Made by a program: the position numbers and the translations under genes
Origin: Eretmocerus hayati
Taxonomy: Eukaryota; Arthropoda; Insecta; Hymenoptera; Aphelinidae
Direction: 5' to 3'
DNA: 64,000 bases
Assembly: GCA_029851415.1 (NCBI GenBank)
Contig: CM056741.1
Location: 150,276,522-150,340,521 of the forward strand
The notes under the pieces: model-generated
Database searches by the model: none
Told to the model about the DNA's origin: nothing
What the model saw: the letters and a program-made list of their open reading frames with translations, nothing else
Shown: piece by piece, positions 36,302 through 49,020 of the stretch
Position numbering within the stretch: position 1 is the stretch's first letter
Layout: each line of letters begins with the position of its first letter

Positions 36302-39300
36302 TTGGTAAGAAACAACCTACTCACAATCAGGGTTATTTGTACGATGATCCAAAATCTCCCCGATACTTTTGCTTCCCTAATCAACCAAATTCCAAACATG
36401 GAACTCATTCACAATTTCCTTCAATCCGTCCTAATAATGACAATAAAAAAATTCCAGAACAAACTTTATTTCAAAATTTTACTTGCGGGTTCTATTAGTG
36501 AACCTGTCAGTTTGAGATTAGAATGATGGATTGTCTTCACTCTCTCTATAACCTAGTTTGGTTTTTTTATGAATGTAAGATCTGTAACCTCAAAACTCTT
36601 TCATCGAATATAATAAAAATCATAAGGTCTGGTCAGGTCTATCAATGAGTTCATCGGTTGTACAAAAATAACCAACCGCCATCTTCAACAAAAATCTAAT
36701 TTCAGGGATGACACAGAAAAATCAAGAAGCCTCCCTGTTGCACCATGCCTCAGAGACACAGATAAGAGCTGAAAGAAGTTTCGCAACCTCATGAATCACG
36801 ATCCACAAGTCATGTCTAACAGTTTGCAATGATAAAATTCCATTCGCAAAAAGGCAGATCGATCCTGATTAAATCAGATAACTTTTCTGAGCACAGCCAG
36901 AGCACTTATTTGTAATAATGGGCCCGAAAAATCATATTCAAACTCATGGTCATTTTGCGTCAACTGACGCTAGGTCGTAAAACTTGGTGAATTGAACTCA
37001 ATAGAAATTCGGATACACTATGTTCCAAATGTGGTAAGTTTAGAAATTTGTTCTTTCCAGAGTGAACTCTAATTTTGAAACATAACATCAAATTTTTGTC
37101 ATTTCGTCCTGATATAGTTCTAATACAATCTTCAATATTTTTAGGCCACACGATTGAATGAGATTATTTCCATCGGACCCCAAGGTCTCAAAAACATTCT
37201 GACTTATCCGGATTTTCAGATGGCTCTCACAGGACCATTGGCATAAAAACGTTCGATTTCAGCCTTCTTCTCTACTTCTTACATTTGGGGTCCCTCGATT
37301 TTTTCTTTCGTCGTACATTCATGACGTAATTTTATCAGATCCATTCGAATCTTGCTTATCGATGATGTAATAATTATATTCTTGAAACCCAAGATAAGAT
37401 TTGAGAGTCAACGCTCTGAATGAATGATGAATTTTCAGAAAGAGATGAGATATTTTCTGCATTGTGGGTCAATGCCATCATCCAAAACGCATACCGAAGA
37501 GGTTATTGGTTCAATGCAACGATTATCTTAATTGCTTTTTGTTTTTGGCACACACGATGATCCAGATCATTGGGATAACAAAGTACATACTATCCAATCA
37601 TCATTCCTGATAATAATATGAGGGTCAAGGACCGATTTACGTGAATTTGCTAAGTAACAAACGAAGAGTTCATTGCATTGCAGAACATTGTTATCAATTC
37701 GTGCGTCAAAATATAATTCTTGCGGAGATACGGGATGAACATTTTTTACTGAGTTAGTGTTTAGCTTAGAACAATGAAAATGCCAATTTCCATGCTAAAA
37801 TGATCTATTGTGAACAGATTGCGCATGATTCGCTCAAAAGACTTCATCTGTGTGATAAATGAGATACTTTTCAGATAGCGAAGAACAGTTTGATGCTCAC
37901 ATAGGGTGTGGTCGATTGCAATTTTGCCTCCTCTTTACAAACAAGGTTACTATCTTAGTAATCTTGTATAGATAAGAACTCTGTTCATACGGCCAAACGA
38001 TCATCAAAGGGCTTGATAGTAAATTCGAAGGGCTCAATGGGTAAGTGGGTGGAACTGAACATCTGACAATTGCAACGTGTAGGTCTCAGAATCCAATTAT
38101 TGTCTATGTCAAAAGATAGCTCTGAAATTGCTTGAGGTTGATTATTTGGTTTGCCCACATCTTGGATACTGCAACTAAATCGTATTCTGGAATGAGCTTC
38201 ACGTCACGCTGGAGGTTCATTTATTTTGTCCTTGAAAGTCGATTTGGAGGATCTGAAAAGCTTTCCATCGAATATTTTTAATAAGAATAACAGTAGCTGT
38301 CAATCGTAGATAATGTAATATAAAAACATTTTTTACTTCCTTTGCTCCCTTCGGTTCCGCGATATTGTAAAGAATTTTCGTCATCAGTTTTATCAGAGTA
38401 CTTGAGAATTTCGATGAAAATATCGAAGGTCACAGAGGCAATGTCAATAAACTCCTTTAGACCACACCAGCAACTCATTTATACGCAGAAAAATAATTGA
38501 TCAGGACTAAATTGCTCTTGTGCACATTAAAACTGCGTTACTCACTTATTTACATCAGTTCAACATCTTTCTTTATATCTTCGTCTGCATGCGTATACAT
38601 TAATTTCGGCTTCTTGGCAGGCCTGTGAACTTAACTGCGGCAACTGATGCAGTGGCTCTGCACCATTTACCTTCGACTGCTATTTTTCGTCCTGTAACGT
38701 TCTGAAGCTCGTCCTTCGATCCTTTCTGGTTCGCGCGCATTCACCTCCGACATATATGCCCACACACATGCACGCACGTACGATATGAGTGAACAACATA
38801 TATAAAGATATACCACCAGGCAAAATGTTGAAGATGAAGGCAAGGGCATGTAGAGGGACAGAGATAAAATTGCTTACCGGTCGAAAAATAAGGGAAAAAA
38901 TAAAAGGATTGGTTTCGTCGAGGAGCTGATGATGGCAGAGCAGTTTATAATACGAGAAGGGGAGCGACGCGCAGACTGGGAACAAAGAATCCCGTCTTTT
39001 GCGGGGGCGTTTATGAGTTTTACAACAAGTTTAGCAGACAGTTTGAGAGAGAGAGAGAGATAGGAATTTACTTCTGAATGTATGTATGATGGCCTTAAGG
39101 TCAAATTTGATGGAGTTATGCTGAAATTTACTAGTGAGAGGACTGAGAATTACCTCATTCTACCTTCTTAAGAGGCACGTAAAACATCTTCAGGCTATGG
39201 ACTGACTCTGACACTGCCTCCGTTTTGCAATGAAAGTGATAACGTTATTGGCCTGTACATTCAAGCAATGAAAGTATTATAATCTTATGAAAATCATTAG

Positions 39301-40079
39301 AGATCGTTTGATCACCGCGTGAGTGCTATTTCAACACCATTACATACGGCAATTTGCAACTTGGCACTGCGAAATTCTGATTATACGAGCCAATAATCAC
39401 AGCTGATAAAGACTCGTTTCAGGTTTTATGCTCATGTAAATCTACTCCCTCGGTATTGCGAACTTGATTCTTTACATGCATGGCTTGATCGGTGACATTC
39501 CGGGTGTGACCTTCGGAGTATGAGCCTCTCTAATTTGAAATTCCTTTGTGAGATATTTGAGGAAGATCGAGGTTTCTGCGAAACCCTCCGTACTCAATTA
39601 TTTTAAGGTTAAACTTTTGTCGACGAGATATATTTTATATCGTTGTTGGAAGTTGTCATTCGTATCTTGTTCTGATAAAATATCTATTCATGAGTCATCG
39701 TCTGAGAGATAGCTGTAAGTAAAATTACTGAAATAAAATCATTCGAATCTTTACACTATCTCAATGTTATCAATCAAGTCTTATGAATTCTAATATCACT
39801 ATTGACGAATTTTCTATCTCCTTCTGAACTACACTGTAGGCCGTGAAGATGATCGTGTGGTTGGATTACGTGATGAATTTGAGTAGAAACCATGAACAAT
39901 GGCATAGAATGGAATCAAAAATTTTGGGTGCATCTACAGATCCGAGTGTGAAACTTTCTGACGCTGAACATTTCCAGGACTTCTGATGTATCGTGACATA
40001 TTTTTTTCATTCACACATTCTAAACCTTTTTCCAGACCTACAGTTTTAGGTGATCTCTGAACCACCGAACCCGAAAACA
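36302..40079. other. No gene recognised
   Basis: AT-rich, with a (GA)n microsatellite at ~39044-39060 and short motif-less frames. Confidence 0.45.
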
Positions 40080-40200
40080 CACATGTACATCGACAGTGGT
40101 GTCGTTCGAGGTTTGAACCCAAAGTTTTCGCTTTGGGTTCAAACGAGGCGAAGACTTAAGTGGATAAATTTATCCACTATGCCACGGTAGCTTCCTCATA
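40080..40200 (-). other. tRNA-like element with an inverted B box
   Basis: On the minus strand, CGTGGCATAGTGGATAAAT resembles a pol III A box (40173-40191) and GGGTTCAAACCTC (40108-40120) resembles a B box. The B-box word also appears in reverse, giving a perfect 14-bp hairpin at 40111-40144 (GTTTGAACCCAAAG arms, 6-nt loop). It is not a normal tRNA cloverleaf. A tRNA-derived SINE head or tRNA pseudogene is the likeliest reading. Confidence 0.4.
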
Positions 40201-42419
40201 CATTCCTGATATACCACAAACAAGAGAGAGTTCCTGTCAATAATCCAAGAAAATAAGTGTTGCTAGTTGAAGAAATGCAAACTAGAATTTGCTAAAATCT
40301 ATTGAATTTAGTAAAGAATATTAATTCAAAACTATGATTGTTGTGATCTGTCTGACCAACTTGTCTGTTACTACTTAATCCTTTGAAAAACCTAGAAACA
40401 TAAAACAATTCCTCAGAAAAAATTTCAACAAATAATTTGATTAGACATAGCATACTTATTTTATGCTTGAATTTATTCAATTTTGTGTGAGAAATTCTCA
40501 CTTCCTCGCACTGCAGAACCTGCGCAACTAGGATACCCTCAGGCTACGTGGTTATTATGACCAAATGAGGTACACGTATTATGGGATACAAGAGCTCTAA
40601 GAATCAAGGTCGCTCGGTCTTGAGAGCATCGGAGCAGTGAGAGTATAGTGCACGCAGAACATGCTTGAAGGGCAAGAGAGAGGGAAAGGACGAAGGGAAA
40701 AAGGGAGGATGGTAGAAGCAAGAAGAGTTCGCAAGAATTGCATAAGAGCGCAACGGTTGTTCACAAGCACTCGAGCGCGCACTGCATACCCACCAACCTA
40801 CCTAGACATGATATCCCTTGCCTACTTCCTTCCTGTTCTATCTTGGCTATATGTACATACTGTAAGTATACAAGTACTCTAGCATGTTCTACTTGGATGT
40901 AGTTCACGAATATCGGACGCATTGATATAAGCAACTGTTCCGCTTAAATTTACTTATTCGTATTTTTTCCAAATGCTTTTGGAGGATGTCAAGTACTGAT
41001 ATTGTTCGTCCACCGAATCTTATTGGACACTGGCTCGATGTCACAAATTCTGCTAATTTCCATAGGGAAAGTGACACCCCCGCTAATTTCATCGTGTACA
41101 GGCAATGCCACTGACGCAAACAGTATCTCAAAAATTCATTAATATGTCTTGAGGGCCACCGTGTAGGTGAATACTGAATAAGTACATGATAAAAGTACCG
41201 AAGCATTTCTCTGGATAGGTTTAGAATCTTCTTGGTCTATCCCAACAATGCCATCTCTGATGAATTCAAATTATAGAAATCACATGCAGACATTAGTTTG
41301 TCTCCCGTCATGACTGCATGACCTCTTTGTGAGCTTTTTGACGGAACCTCTTCATCTTGACATTCTCGACTTCTCCGTATGTTTTTTTTTTTTTTTTTTC
41401 AAACAAATTTCGGAGATGACAGCTCAGACGAATGATTCTTTCTCTGGGGCTCTTTGTACTTTCCCCATATAATGCCATCATAATTCCATGCACATACCAT
41501 CGGCGCACTTCTCACCTTGGTTATTCATTTTTTTCGCGGAAACATTAAACTTCAGAATGTAGAATCACAAACTGAATGAACGATGAATCGAGTGAATACT
41601 TATTTAATACGGACCGCTTAACGTAAAAAGGAACATACTAGAAGATGCCATTTTCATTCATTGCTAACAGAGAATCGCAATTCATATTGATATGTTTTGC
41701 GGAGTGGAAATGAAGGAAGGATGTTGCATGAAACTCGTGCGACGTATGGCGAAACAATGACTGTATTTCAAAGCAAAGATATAACACTGACGTGTCTCTG
41801 ATGTGTCTCATTTTCCTTGTGACGATAGCGTGCTACTCTCGTTGCACTTATACTTCAAGTGGAGTAATTTTAGAACAATTATTTCCTTTGTGATGACTTT
41901 CAAGCAGTGGTGGCATATTCCCCTCAAAATGAATGATATTATCAATAAAATTAATACTCGATGAGCTATTATTGTACAATAATGTGAAGAACTATGGTAA
42001 TCATTCTTTGTTGAATTCTTATTGCAGAATTATCAAATGTGAAATATGTATGAATATGATTGCGATGTTACAGCCGCATCACTGCATCCTTCGAGGTCAA
42101 GAAATGTAATATTTGCATGCGTGTGTGTAGCCCTCGCCACAAATGGAATGATTCTTTTGCGAATCAAATTTTACATGTCACAGAGTTGATAAATGATGAT
42201 TTAGTTGAATGCTTGTCTCTCCCTCACATTACGAAACAGCTTACGTTCCCATGGTCGATTATTCCCAAGAAGTGACTTTGATTTCATTCGCCAAGCTACA
42301 GTGACTGGGTAAGTCATAAAGAAGTTTGCATGTCCAAGCTGAAAAAAGTCAGTGGGGCCCAATAATATTCGTAAATTCCATTCATCAATTTAGGTTACAC
42401 AATCTTCTTTCTTACATAT
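40201..42419. other. No gene recognised
   Basis: AT-rich, with a T run at ~41382-41399. Around 40540-40880 the sequence is richer in GC and purines, with overlapping frames on both strands that I cannot assign. Confidence 0.45.
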
Positions 42420-42748
42420 AAGGAAAGATCCAACCTTGCGGATCCTTGACTAGTTCCAAACTCTGAAAATAATTTTGTTTCAATGAGAAATGAAGGTATC
42501 TCCAAGGGTTTAATCCATTGAGTATCCTGTTTTGACAGACAGTCGGAGAGATTGGCATTGTCAGTTTATCTATAGATACGACTCTTCAAGATAGTCCTAT
42601 ATGGCTAATGCTAGTCCGCGTAGCTGTACCTTGGAATAGGAGGCTCGAGGGATTAAACTCTTCGGAACACCCTTATCTCTCACCAGAACATGATGATTCC
42701 CATAGTTTGGGGCGGATCAAGGACTCGCATGGTTGGAATTTTCCTTGT
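42420..42748. mobile_element. Harbinger-like palindromic MITE, copy 2
   Basis: The left arm (GGAAAGATCCAACCTTGCGG, then AAATGAAGGTATCTCCAAGG) is mirrored by the right arm (GGAACACCCTTATCTCTCAC, then CGCATGGTTGGAATTTTCC). The left flank is TAA; the right target copy is obscured by a T run. Same family as 21732, 44072, 47670 and 52404. Confidence 0.7.
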
Positions 42749-42933
42749 TTTTTTATTGTGATGACAATCTGACTACAAACGTCATTTTGATATCCGTATG
42801 AACTTTGGTTGATTTCCATGGAGTTATACGGCCAAGTCACTCGTGAATTATATTTCAATCAAAATGATTGATGAACAGGAGATCTTTTTCATTTCAGGTA
42901 ACACTCAATCTATAAATGTATATAACACTCAAC

Positions 42934-42990
42934 ACTCACAAGGGGGTCGCCAGGGGTTGCGGGTCACAGATTTGACTGAAACTCTAGGAA
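42934..42990 (+). mobile_element. Orphan arm of the Harbinger-like MITE
   Basis: CACAAGGGGGTCGCC followed by GGGGTTGCGGGTCACAGATT resembles one terminal arm of the palindromic family. It stops where family C similarity begins at ~42995, so it is a broken or chimeric copy. Confidence 0.4.
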
Positions 42991-42994
42991 TAGT

Positions 42995-43901
42995 GATGCC
43001 CTCATATGTCGATCACAGAACTCGGGACTTGCTGACTTTCGCGCAATTTCATTCGACGATTGTTATGCTGAAATATGAGGGAATTAATGGTTCAGACCAA
43101 CCACGGATGAATTTGGCGCCATCCAGAAAATGTAGAGTGACTTTTTTGCATTTTTTATGTTTGCACACTTAAGAAATTGCCAAAGAAATCGCCTTAGTAG
43201 AACCGGTGCCAACATTTTTGGTTTGATTAGTCTTAGCGTGCCTCAAAACATTTTATTTCTTTCCTTCAAAGTCTTCAAAATCGAATTTTGGGAATTGCAA
43301 AACTAGGATTTGGACCGATTTTATGAGCAAAATACGGAAAACATTCATAAGAATGGAGGCGAAGATAGCGTGTACTCGACATGCTCCCCATGTAGCCATC
43401 TAGAAACGGAGTGCAGTGCGACTTTTTGACCACTCAGAATCTGTTTATCACGTCAGAATTGATCGGAAATAGTGTTTCGGATCGTCGAAAAGCTCCAAAT
43501 GTAGTTGCACGCCGATAAAATCGATATAATGCACTTCATTACCGATTTACATAGTTTTTTTTTGGAAAGTTGATGAAAACCAGACGTACTTTAGCTCATC
43601 AAGATCTTTCAACAACTTTTAAAATGGACTCAAGTACATTGAAAAATGTTGAGGTAGACTAGAGTTGTCAAAAAATGGCTCAATGGAGGCAAGTTGGATC
43701 ATTTTTTTGTGATATAAAAAGTCACATATTGGGGAAATTGAGACAACTCGGCTCTAGTTAGTCAAATGTTGATCTTTTCTAGCTCATTTCAAAGATCTTA
43801 GAATGAGCTTTAAAATGCAATAAAGTACGTTGAAAAATATTGAGTTGGACCAAAGTTGTTGGCAAAACGGCTCAAGGGAGGCATATTGAGTACACTGACC
43901 T
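42995..43901 (+). mobile_element. TA-flanked MITE family C, copy 4 (left end lost, right end duplicated)
   Basis: Similarity to the other copies starts at 'CCCTCATATGTCGATC' and runs to the right terminus GAGTACACTGACCT, followed by TA (43902-43903). The left inverted repeat is missing. The terminal ~200 bp occurs twice: 'GTACATTGAAAAATGTTGAG' with 'GGCTCAATGGAGGCAAGTTG' at ~43632-43703, and again at ~43830-43890. A frame at 42843-43172 crosses the junction and is not a gene. Confidence 0.65.
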
Positions 43902-43922
43902 TACTATGTTGCACGGGTCACA

Positions 43923-44000
43923 GTCCGTAGCTCAGGAACGTTAGAGCGCTAGACTTTGCAGCCTTGGACGTCATTCTTTGGTGTTAGAAGGAAACTATTC
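43923..44000 (+). other. tRNA-like fragment
   Basis: GTCCGTAGCTCAGGAACG followed by TTAGAGCGCTAGACTTTGCA is close to a tRNA 5' half with an A box and a GCA-like anticodon context. The 3' half and B box are degraded. Pseudogene or remnant of a tRNA-derived SINE. Confidence 0.4.
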
Positions 44001-44071
44001 CCAGAGCCAAATCCGTGAAGCTCACTGCCTGGACCTTTCTTGTCAGACTATGAAGGACTTTTTAGGTCTTA

Positions 44072-44421
44072 CAAGAAGAAGTCCAACACTGCGGGTCCTG
44101 AACTCGTCCCAAACTTTAGGAATCATCTTGTTTCGGTGAGAAACGAATGTATTTCCAAAGGTTTAATCCCATGTGCCTCCTATCCTGGATACAGCTATGA
44201 AGATTAGCATTGATAGTATTGGGAACTAACATGCGTGTTATTTTAGATGGCAGAAAAAAGCAATATGGCCGAATCCTGAATCTCTTCCATAAGAATAACA
44301 CGGAGGAAAGATAAGAGCGCTTATCGAATGTTAGCTCCCAATAGCTGGTATCTGACTCTTTCAGTATGGGCCTATATGGCTAAACCTAATCTCCGTAATC
44401 AGAACTCGCAAGGTTGGATTG
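44072..44421. mobile_element. Harbinger-like palindromic MITE, copy 3, carrying a nested MITE
   Basis: TTA flanks both sides (44069-44071, 44422-44424). The left arm (CAAGAAGAAGTCCAACACTG, then AACGAATGTATTTCCAAAGG) is full-length. The right half is shortened to the family's 'TATGGGCCTATATGGC' centre plus the terminal arm. A 123-bp TA-flanked element is inserted at 44219-44341, so the host copy is older than the insert. Confidence 0.8.
44219..44341. mobile_element. Nested mariner-type MITE (123 bp), copy 1
   Basis: Begins TTGGGAACTAACATGCG and ends CGAATGTTAGCTCCCAA as inverted repeats, with TA on each side (44217-44218, 44342-44343). A second copy lies at 57352-57475. The right half, CTTCCATAAGAATAACACGG through GATAAGAGCGCTTATCG, is nearly identical in both. 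Confidence 0.85.
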
Positions 44422-44424
44422 TTA

Positions 44425-44799
44425 GTCTGAGAAATATCATTCATTAATTCATTCATTGAATCCGCCATTACTCAAAGGTCATTTTGCTCACAATTTTTTC
44501 GATTATGGGCATCTTGCAACCAATTATGGGGAAAAATTCTCTTTCATACGTCATATAACGATTGTCATCAATTTTTTCATGCATCTCAAGACGTACAAAA
44601 CACACGATGATAAATCTGAATCTATCAGTTCAATTGAAATACCAGACAGCACAGACACACTTCACACTTGCACAATACCATAAAAATTATTCTCGACGGT
44701 ATAGCTCAGTCACGCGCTAACCAAAGAATCTTTGACTTGTATTGCTTCATCCCTTCTGATTCAAAGTCGAGACAGCGTAACCACTGATGCTCATTGTTA
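44425..44799. other. No feature recognised
   Basis: AT-rich spacer. Confidence 0.45.
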
Positions 44800-45360
44800 A
44801 AGAGGGCATCGGTTTATCACTACCACCACCACCACCACCACCACCGCGGCCACGCCATCACAAGCGGTCATAACACTTTCCGCAAACAAAGTGACCACTC
44901 GGCGCGGCTTGTTTTTGCAATAATGCACCGCACAACTACCGGCCACGATAATAAAAGCGTAACAAAGTGTGTAGATATATAATACGAAAGAGACAGAGAA
45001 CAATGAGTCGGCTGCACTGCAGCGTCCGCAGATAAATCACACACACATTGCAATCATACACAATATCTCTGTCTTTTTCTTCATGTATGTAGATTTACTG
45101 TATGAATGTGTATTTGTATTTGTGTATGTGTTGCACGCGAGGGAGAGAAAAGTAAGAGATTATTGGCTTCTCTATGACATATGAGCATTGCAGAGCTATT
45201 AAATGTCGCTTGCATAATCGCTATGTGCAGAGTATATTCTGTCGGTGACTCTCTGTGAGCTTATTGTCTGCGTAAGCGTGTGTGAGCGTATTTGTCGAGG
45301 TAGTACCAGTAGTTTGTATTAGGTCCATTCACTACGAGTCAGTCTCACACCATCGTTACT
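44800..45360. other. Microsatellite and CpG-containing block
   Basis: Starts with a (CAC)n microsatellite at 44822-44845, followed by GCGGCC- and CG-containing sequence and TG-rich stretches at ~45090-45130. Frames encoding His or Val runs come from the microsatellite, not from a gene. Confidence 0.5.
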
Positions 45361-46599
45361 ATTAGCAGGCGTTAGACCAGATGTCTTTCAAATTCCATTG
45401 GATAGCCTGATGGGGTAAGAGGCGGTGGTCAGTATTGCTATGATGGAGTGGTGCTGACAGTACCAGACGCGTGAGACTAGAATGCTTTCGTTTCTTTCTC
45501 ATTCTTGATCGGTGCTTTTTTTTAGAGACTGCATTACAACTAACTCCTTTATGATACTGACAGCAGAATTGTAAGCTTCTTATGCACGATCTATTTATGC
45601 TTAGTGTTGCGTGAAAGTTTATCATAATCAATTGGGATATTCCAAAACTTGTCGTCATTGTAAAAGATTAGAAAATATGGATGTCCTTAGTTAGTTCATT
45701 TTAGACGACGCAGCATGATTAATATAAGGATGATTTTAAAAAACTGAGATCTGTGGAAGAATTATGGGCTAAGAAAGTTTAACAGACGAAAAAAGGAGAA
45801 TTACTATCTCGTACCCAGGAAGAGACGGAGTCCAACTTGGTTTTGGAAAAAATGTACAGCTCTGGAAAACCATACAGTTCTATTTCATTCTCAAAACAAT
45901 ACCATTATGCTACTGAAGTGAGATCTCATTCTCAACCTCCTGCATGAAGGTTGATTCCTGAATAGTGCTCATGAACTAATAAATGTCTTGCGACTAGGTT
46001 GGCAAAATTTGTATGTTATACGAAGACGTCACACTCTGAATTCTCCTCATATCTTCCTGAATGGTCGAATCTCTGAAATTTGTAATCTTGCGATAAACTA
46101 TGATATAATTGGGATACCTCTACTCTCCTTGCACTGAAAATCATGGAACGGTAGATCCATACCCCGACGGTTTCCATTTTTCTAAATTTGTCTATGTACG
46201 CCCGAATCTACGCTTGTACTACTGAAACTAAAAAAATTCCTCGCATCTACTTCAGCCTTTCTCTCCTCCAGAAACTAAGTAATTTCATCCCCAAATCAAA
46301 TTATGAAGTGAGGAAACTTATCATTGAACACAGAATTTCCCCAATTGGAAGTTAATCTTCGACCCTCCATGCGAGACGAGATTCAAAAGCACTTCGAGAA
46401 CGTCCACGCGGAACAAAATCGGGCGCTGACGTTTCCGGTAAATTTTTTAAACTTTTTTACATCGCTCATATTCTACATTTGCACAAACCAACATATCCTC
46501 ATAACTGATGCAAAGCAGAAAATGCTTGAAACGGAGGTCATTTTCGCCATTTACTGCCATCATCGCACATATAAAATCGCTCGATGAGCTGGAGATCGC
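45361..46599. other. No gene recognised
   Basis: AT-rich. Short frames without motifs. Confidence 0.45.
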
Positions 46600-47340
46600 T
46601 GCCCGCGTGACCTTGCCTCGAGAGTTGCTGCTGTTTCAACCGCACTTATAAATACCCCAACGGCGATGCATGCAGAAAACCCTTCTCTACACTACCGTGT
46701 AAGAAACATTCATGCATTTCCGAGTATAGAGAGCACATCGTCGTCGTCGTCGTCGTGAATATAACCTCCAAAAGACACGCGCTTATATATTGCTGGAGCG
46801 ATGACGAGATACCACGAGTGTCGTCGTCGTAAGTGTGATCCTGGACTGCAAAATCTGAGTATGATCTCACCGATGCATATATATAACTATATGTAGCTCG
46901 GTTCTTTGTTGACTGGCTTTGTTTTTGACTTTGGAAGGGGGGCTGTCCCTGATTTTATCCGAATGAAAATACGAGAAAAAAGAGCGCTGGGCTGCAATTT
47001 GTTGGCACGCGCGCTCGCGCAAAGTGCAGCAGAGTCCGTATAACTTGGACTAATACTGAAACGTTGTACAGCCTGATGATGAGGTCTGAAAGTTGTTGGT
47101 ATAATGGAAGATCGAGTGAACCGAAGGCCTCCCGGTGACTTGACCGTGAAAGTGAGACAGAAACGAGCTCTGATTAATCGAACTGCACGCGCGGGTTGAG
47201 GAACCTACTGGAGGTCACATGAATGATTTTTCAATGCATTTTCTTTGAGTGTATGTGTGAGGCAAGTGTAAAAAATCAATTCAAATTGCGCGCGCGTTTC
47301 GATGCAGAGTTATGCCGATGCGGTTAACGAGCTGATCTCT
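46600..47340. other. CpG-rich island with (CGT)n and TATA-like motif
   Basis: CTTATAAATACC at ~46644-46655 is a good TATA-like element. A (CGT)n tract lies at 46738-46755 and another at ~46820-46830. CG-rich words (GCGCGCTCGCGC) follow at ~47009. No frame can be supported, so a promoter is possible but unproven. Confidence 0.35.
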
Positions 47341-47669
47341 CGGATCTTTGACCGTCCGCACACGTCACTCGAAACGATTATGGAATTTGCCTCGAGCATC
47401 TCTTTTACCATTCTGTATTATTTTCCTTGTAATAAACGTTACCTGTCATCGTGTTTTTTATCAAATGCACGTTGAATTTCAGTTCAAGAGATGATTGGTG
47501 TAATTAATCATTGCTGGAGCGATCTATTACGGATAAAATAATTGCGATCATTGGTCTGAACAATGCGAGGATCATAACCTCCAAAAATTCTTCGAGGGAG
47601 TTATAGCTTACAGCTGAAGATATTCTGTCATTTTCAATGATTGAATTGTTGGGAGTCACAGTGTGCTGA
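47341..47669. other. No feature recognised
   Basis: AT-rich spacer before the Harbinger-like MITE. Confidence 0.45.
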
Positions 47670-48024
47670 CAAGCAGAGCACCTGGTCTGCGGAACACGGA
47701 TCTTGATGAAACTCTGTGAATCTTTTTGTTTCAGTGAGAGACGAAAGTATCTCCAAGGGTGTAATGAGCCAGTAGGGAGGGTCCAATGAGCCTCCTGTCC
47801 CTAGATACAGCTATGGAGGTTAGCATTGTTAGTATATCTATTATCTATATATGGGTATTTTTGACATGGGCCTATATGAGAAATGTTAATCCCCTATTAG
47901 CTGTATCTTCGGATAGGAGGCCCCTGGGACTGAATTCTTTGAGATACCTTCATTTCTCACTAAAAGAAGAAAAAATTCAGAGTTTGGGTCGAATCCAAGA
48001 CCCGCATGGTTGGACCTCTCTTTG
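47670..48024. mobile_element. Harbinger-like palindromic MITE, copy 4
   Basis: Starts CAAGCAGAGCACCTGGTCTG and ends TGGACCTCTCTTTG. The flanks are TGA and TAA, consistent with a degraded TWA duplication. The left arm shares GCGGAACACGGATCTTGATG with copy 1, and the right arm shares 'CATGGTTGGA' with copy 2. A local 20-bp duplication at ~47762-47795 (GAGCC...CAATGAGCC) is peculiar to this copy. An 96-codon frame crossing it is chance. Confidence 0.8.
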
Positions 48025-48027
48025 TAA

Positions 48028-48599
48028 GTACATATTTCAAATCAACGAAAACTTTTTTCTTCATGTTCCGAAGTAGGTCTCGCAAACAAGTCAAAACTAT
48101 CTGTTTACATGATAGGTGAATAAGGTTTTGGTATAAGGTTCAAATCGAAGATGTACGATGAATCCTAGAAACTTTTAGTTCTCAAAAGTTGATTGAGACC
48201 ACCCTGACTCTGGACAACAAGGATGAGATGGGGCTATAAATCATCCTAGGAATATTTAGAAATTTTAGCGTATATTTCAGCGCTGGTAGCAAACATGCTA
48301 AATAAATATTCTGAACAATTTCTTATGGTTTAATGTCATTCTCCTCTCTTCATTTTAATAGGCAACATACAATATTCAGGTTCGTCTGAATCCGATGTCG
48401 AACTTATACCCGATTTTTCATAAATCCGTTGATAAGTCTGATATTATATCACTTGAAACCAATCTCAAGAAATAATATGAGATAAATCTCAATCTATCCA
48501 ACGCTCGTTCTCACAATTTTGTGAAATTCACCATAAGCAATATTTATCAATCGTAATATCAATCCAGAAATCAAAGAAGAAGGCGATTAACCGATATAA
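48028..48599. other. No feature recognised
   Basis: AT-rich spacer. Confidence 0.45.
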
Positions 48600-49020
48600 C
48601 GAAGCAGTATCTGCATCGATCGAGCTAAATGTGATCTCACGATATAAGAATGCAGCTCTGATGCTTGGCTCGCTCACTGGCTAAACGTTGTAGAGGCTCG
48701 CATCATGCCACCGCCCCTGCATCGTCCGTCTTTTAGCCAAAAAGGCTCGGCCGCGTGCATTGACTTCTTCCAAGTCCGGTTCTATGCAGTCGGCTCGCAC
48801 GCGTTGCACGCCTCTGTCTCTCATTCCCTTTCCCCATTTTTTTTTTTTTTAACATTATTATTTCTTCATTTTTTCACCTCTGCGCTCGCCGCCAAACCGC
48901 GCCAATTCTAAGCTTTTGCCACGCAACTTTTGTTTTTTTAGCCACTAGCCATGAGACTGAGAGAGGGAGGCCGAATCTCTCATCCTATATACACTCATCG
49001 GAGGGTCCGCCTTGTCCACG
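48600..49020. other. CpG-rich island with T run
   Basis: CG-rich segment (GGCTCGGCCGCGTGCATTG and similar) with a T run at ~48837-48850. A 68-codon frame runs through the T tract and is low-complexity. Confidence 0.35.

Noticed and set aside
47053..47100. Second hammerhead-like motif (CTGATGATGAGG...CTGAAAG)
   Set aside because: Core spacing does not fit stem II and there are no flanking direct repeats.
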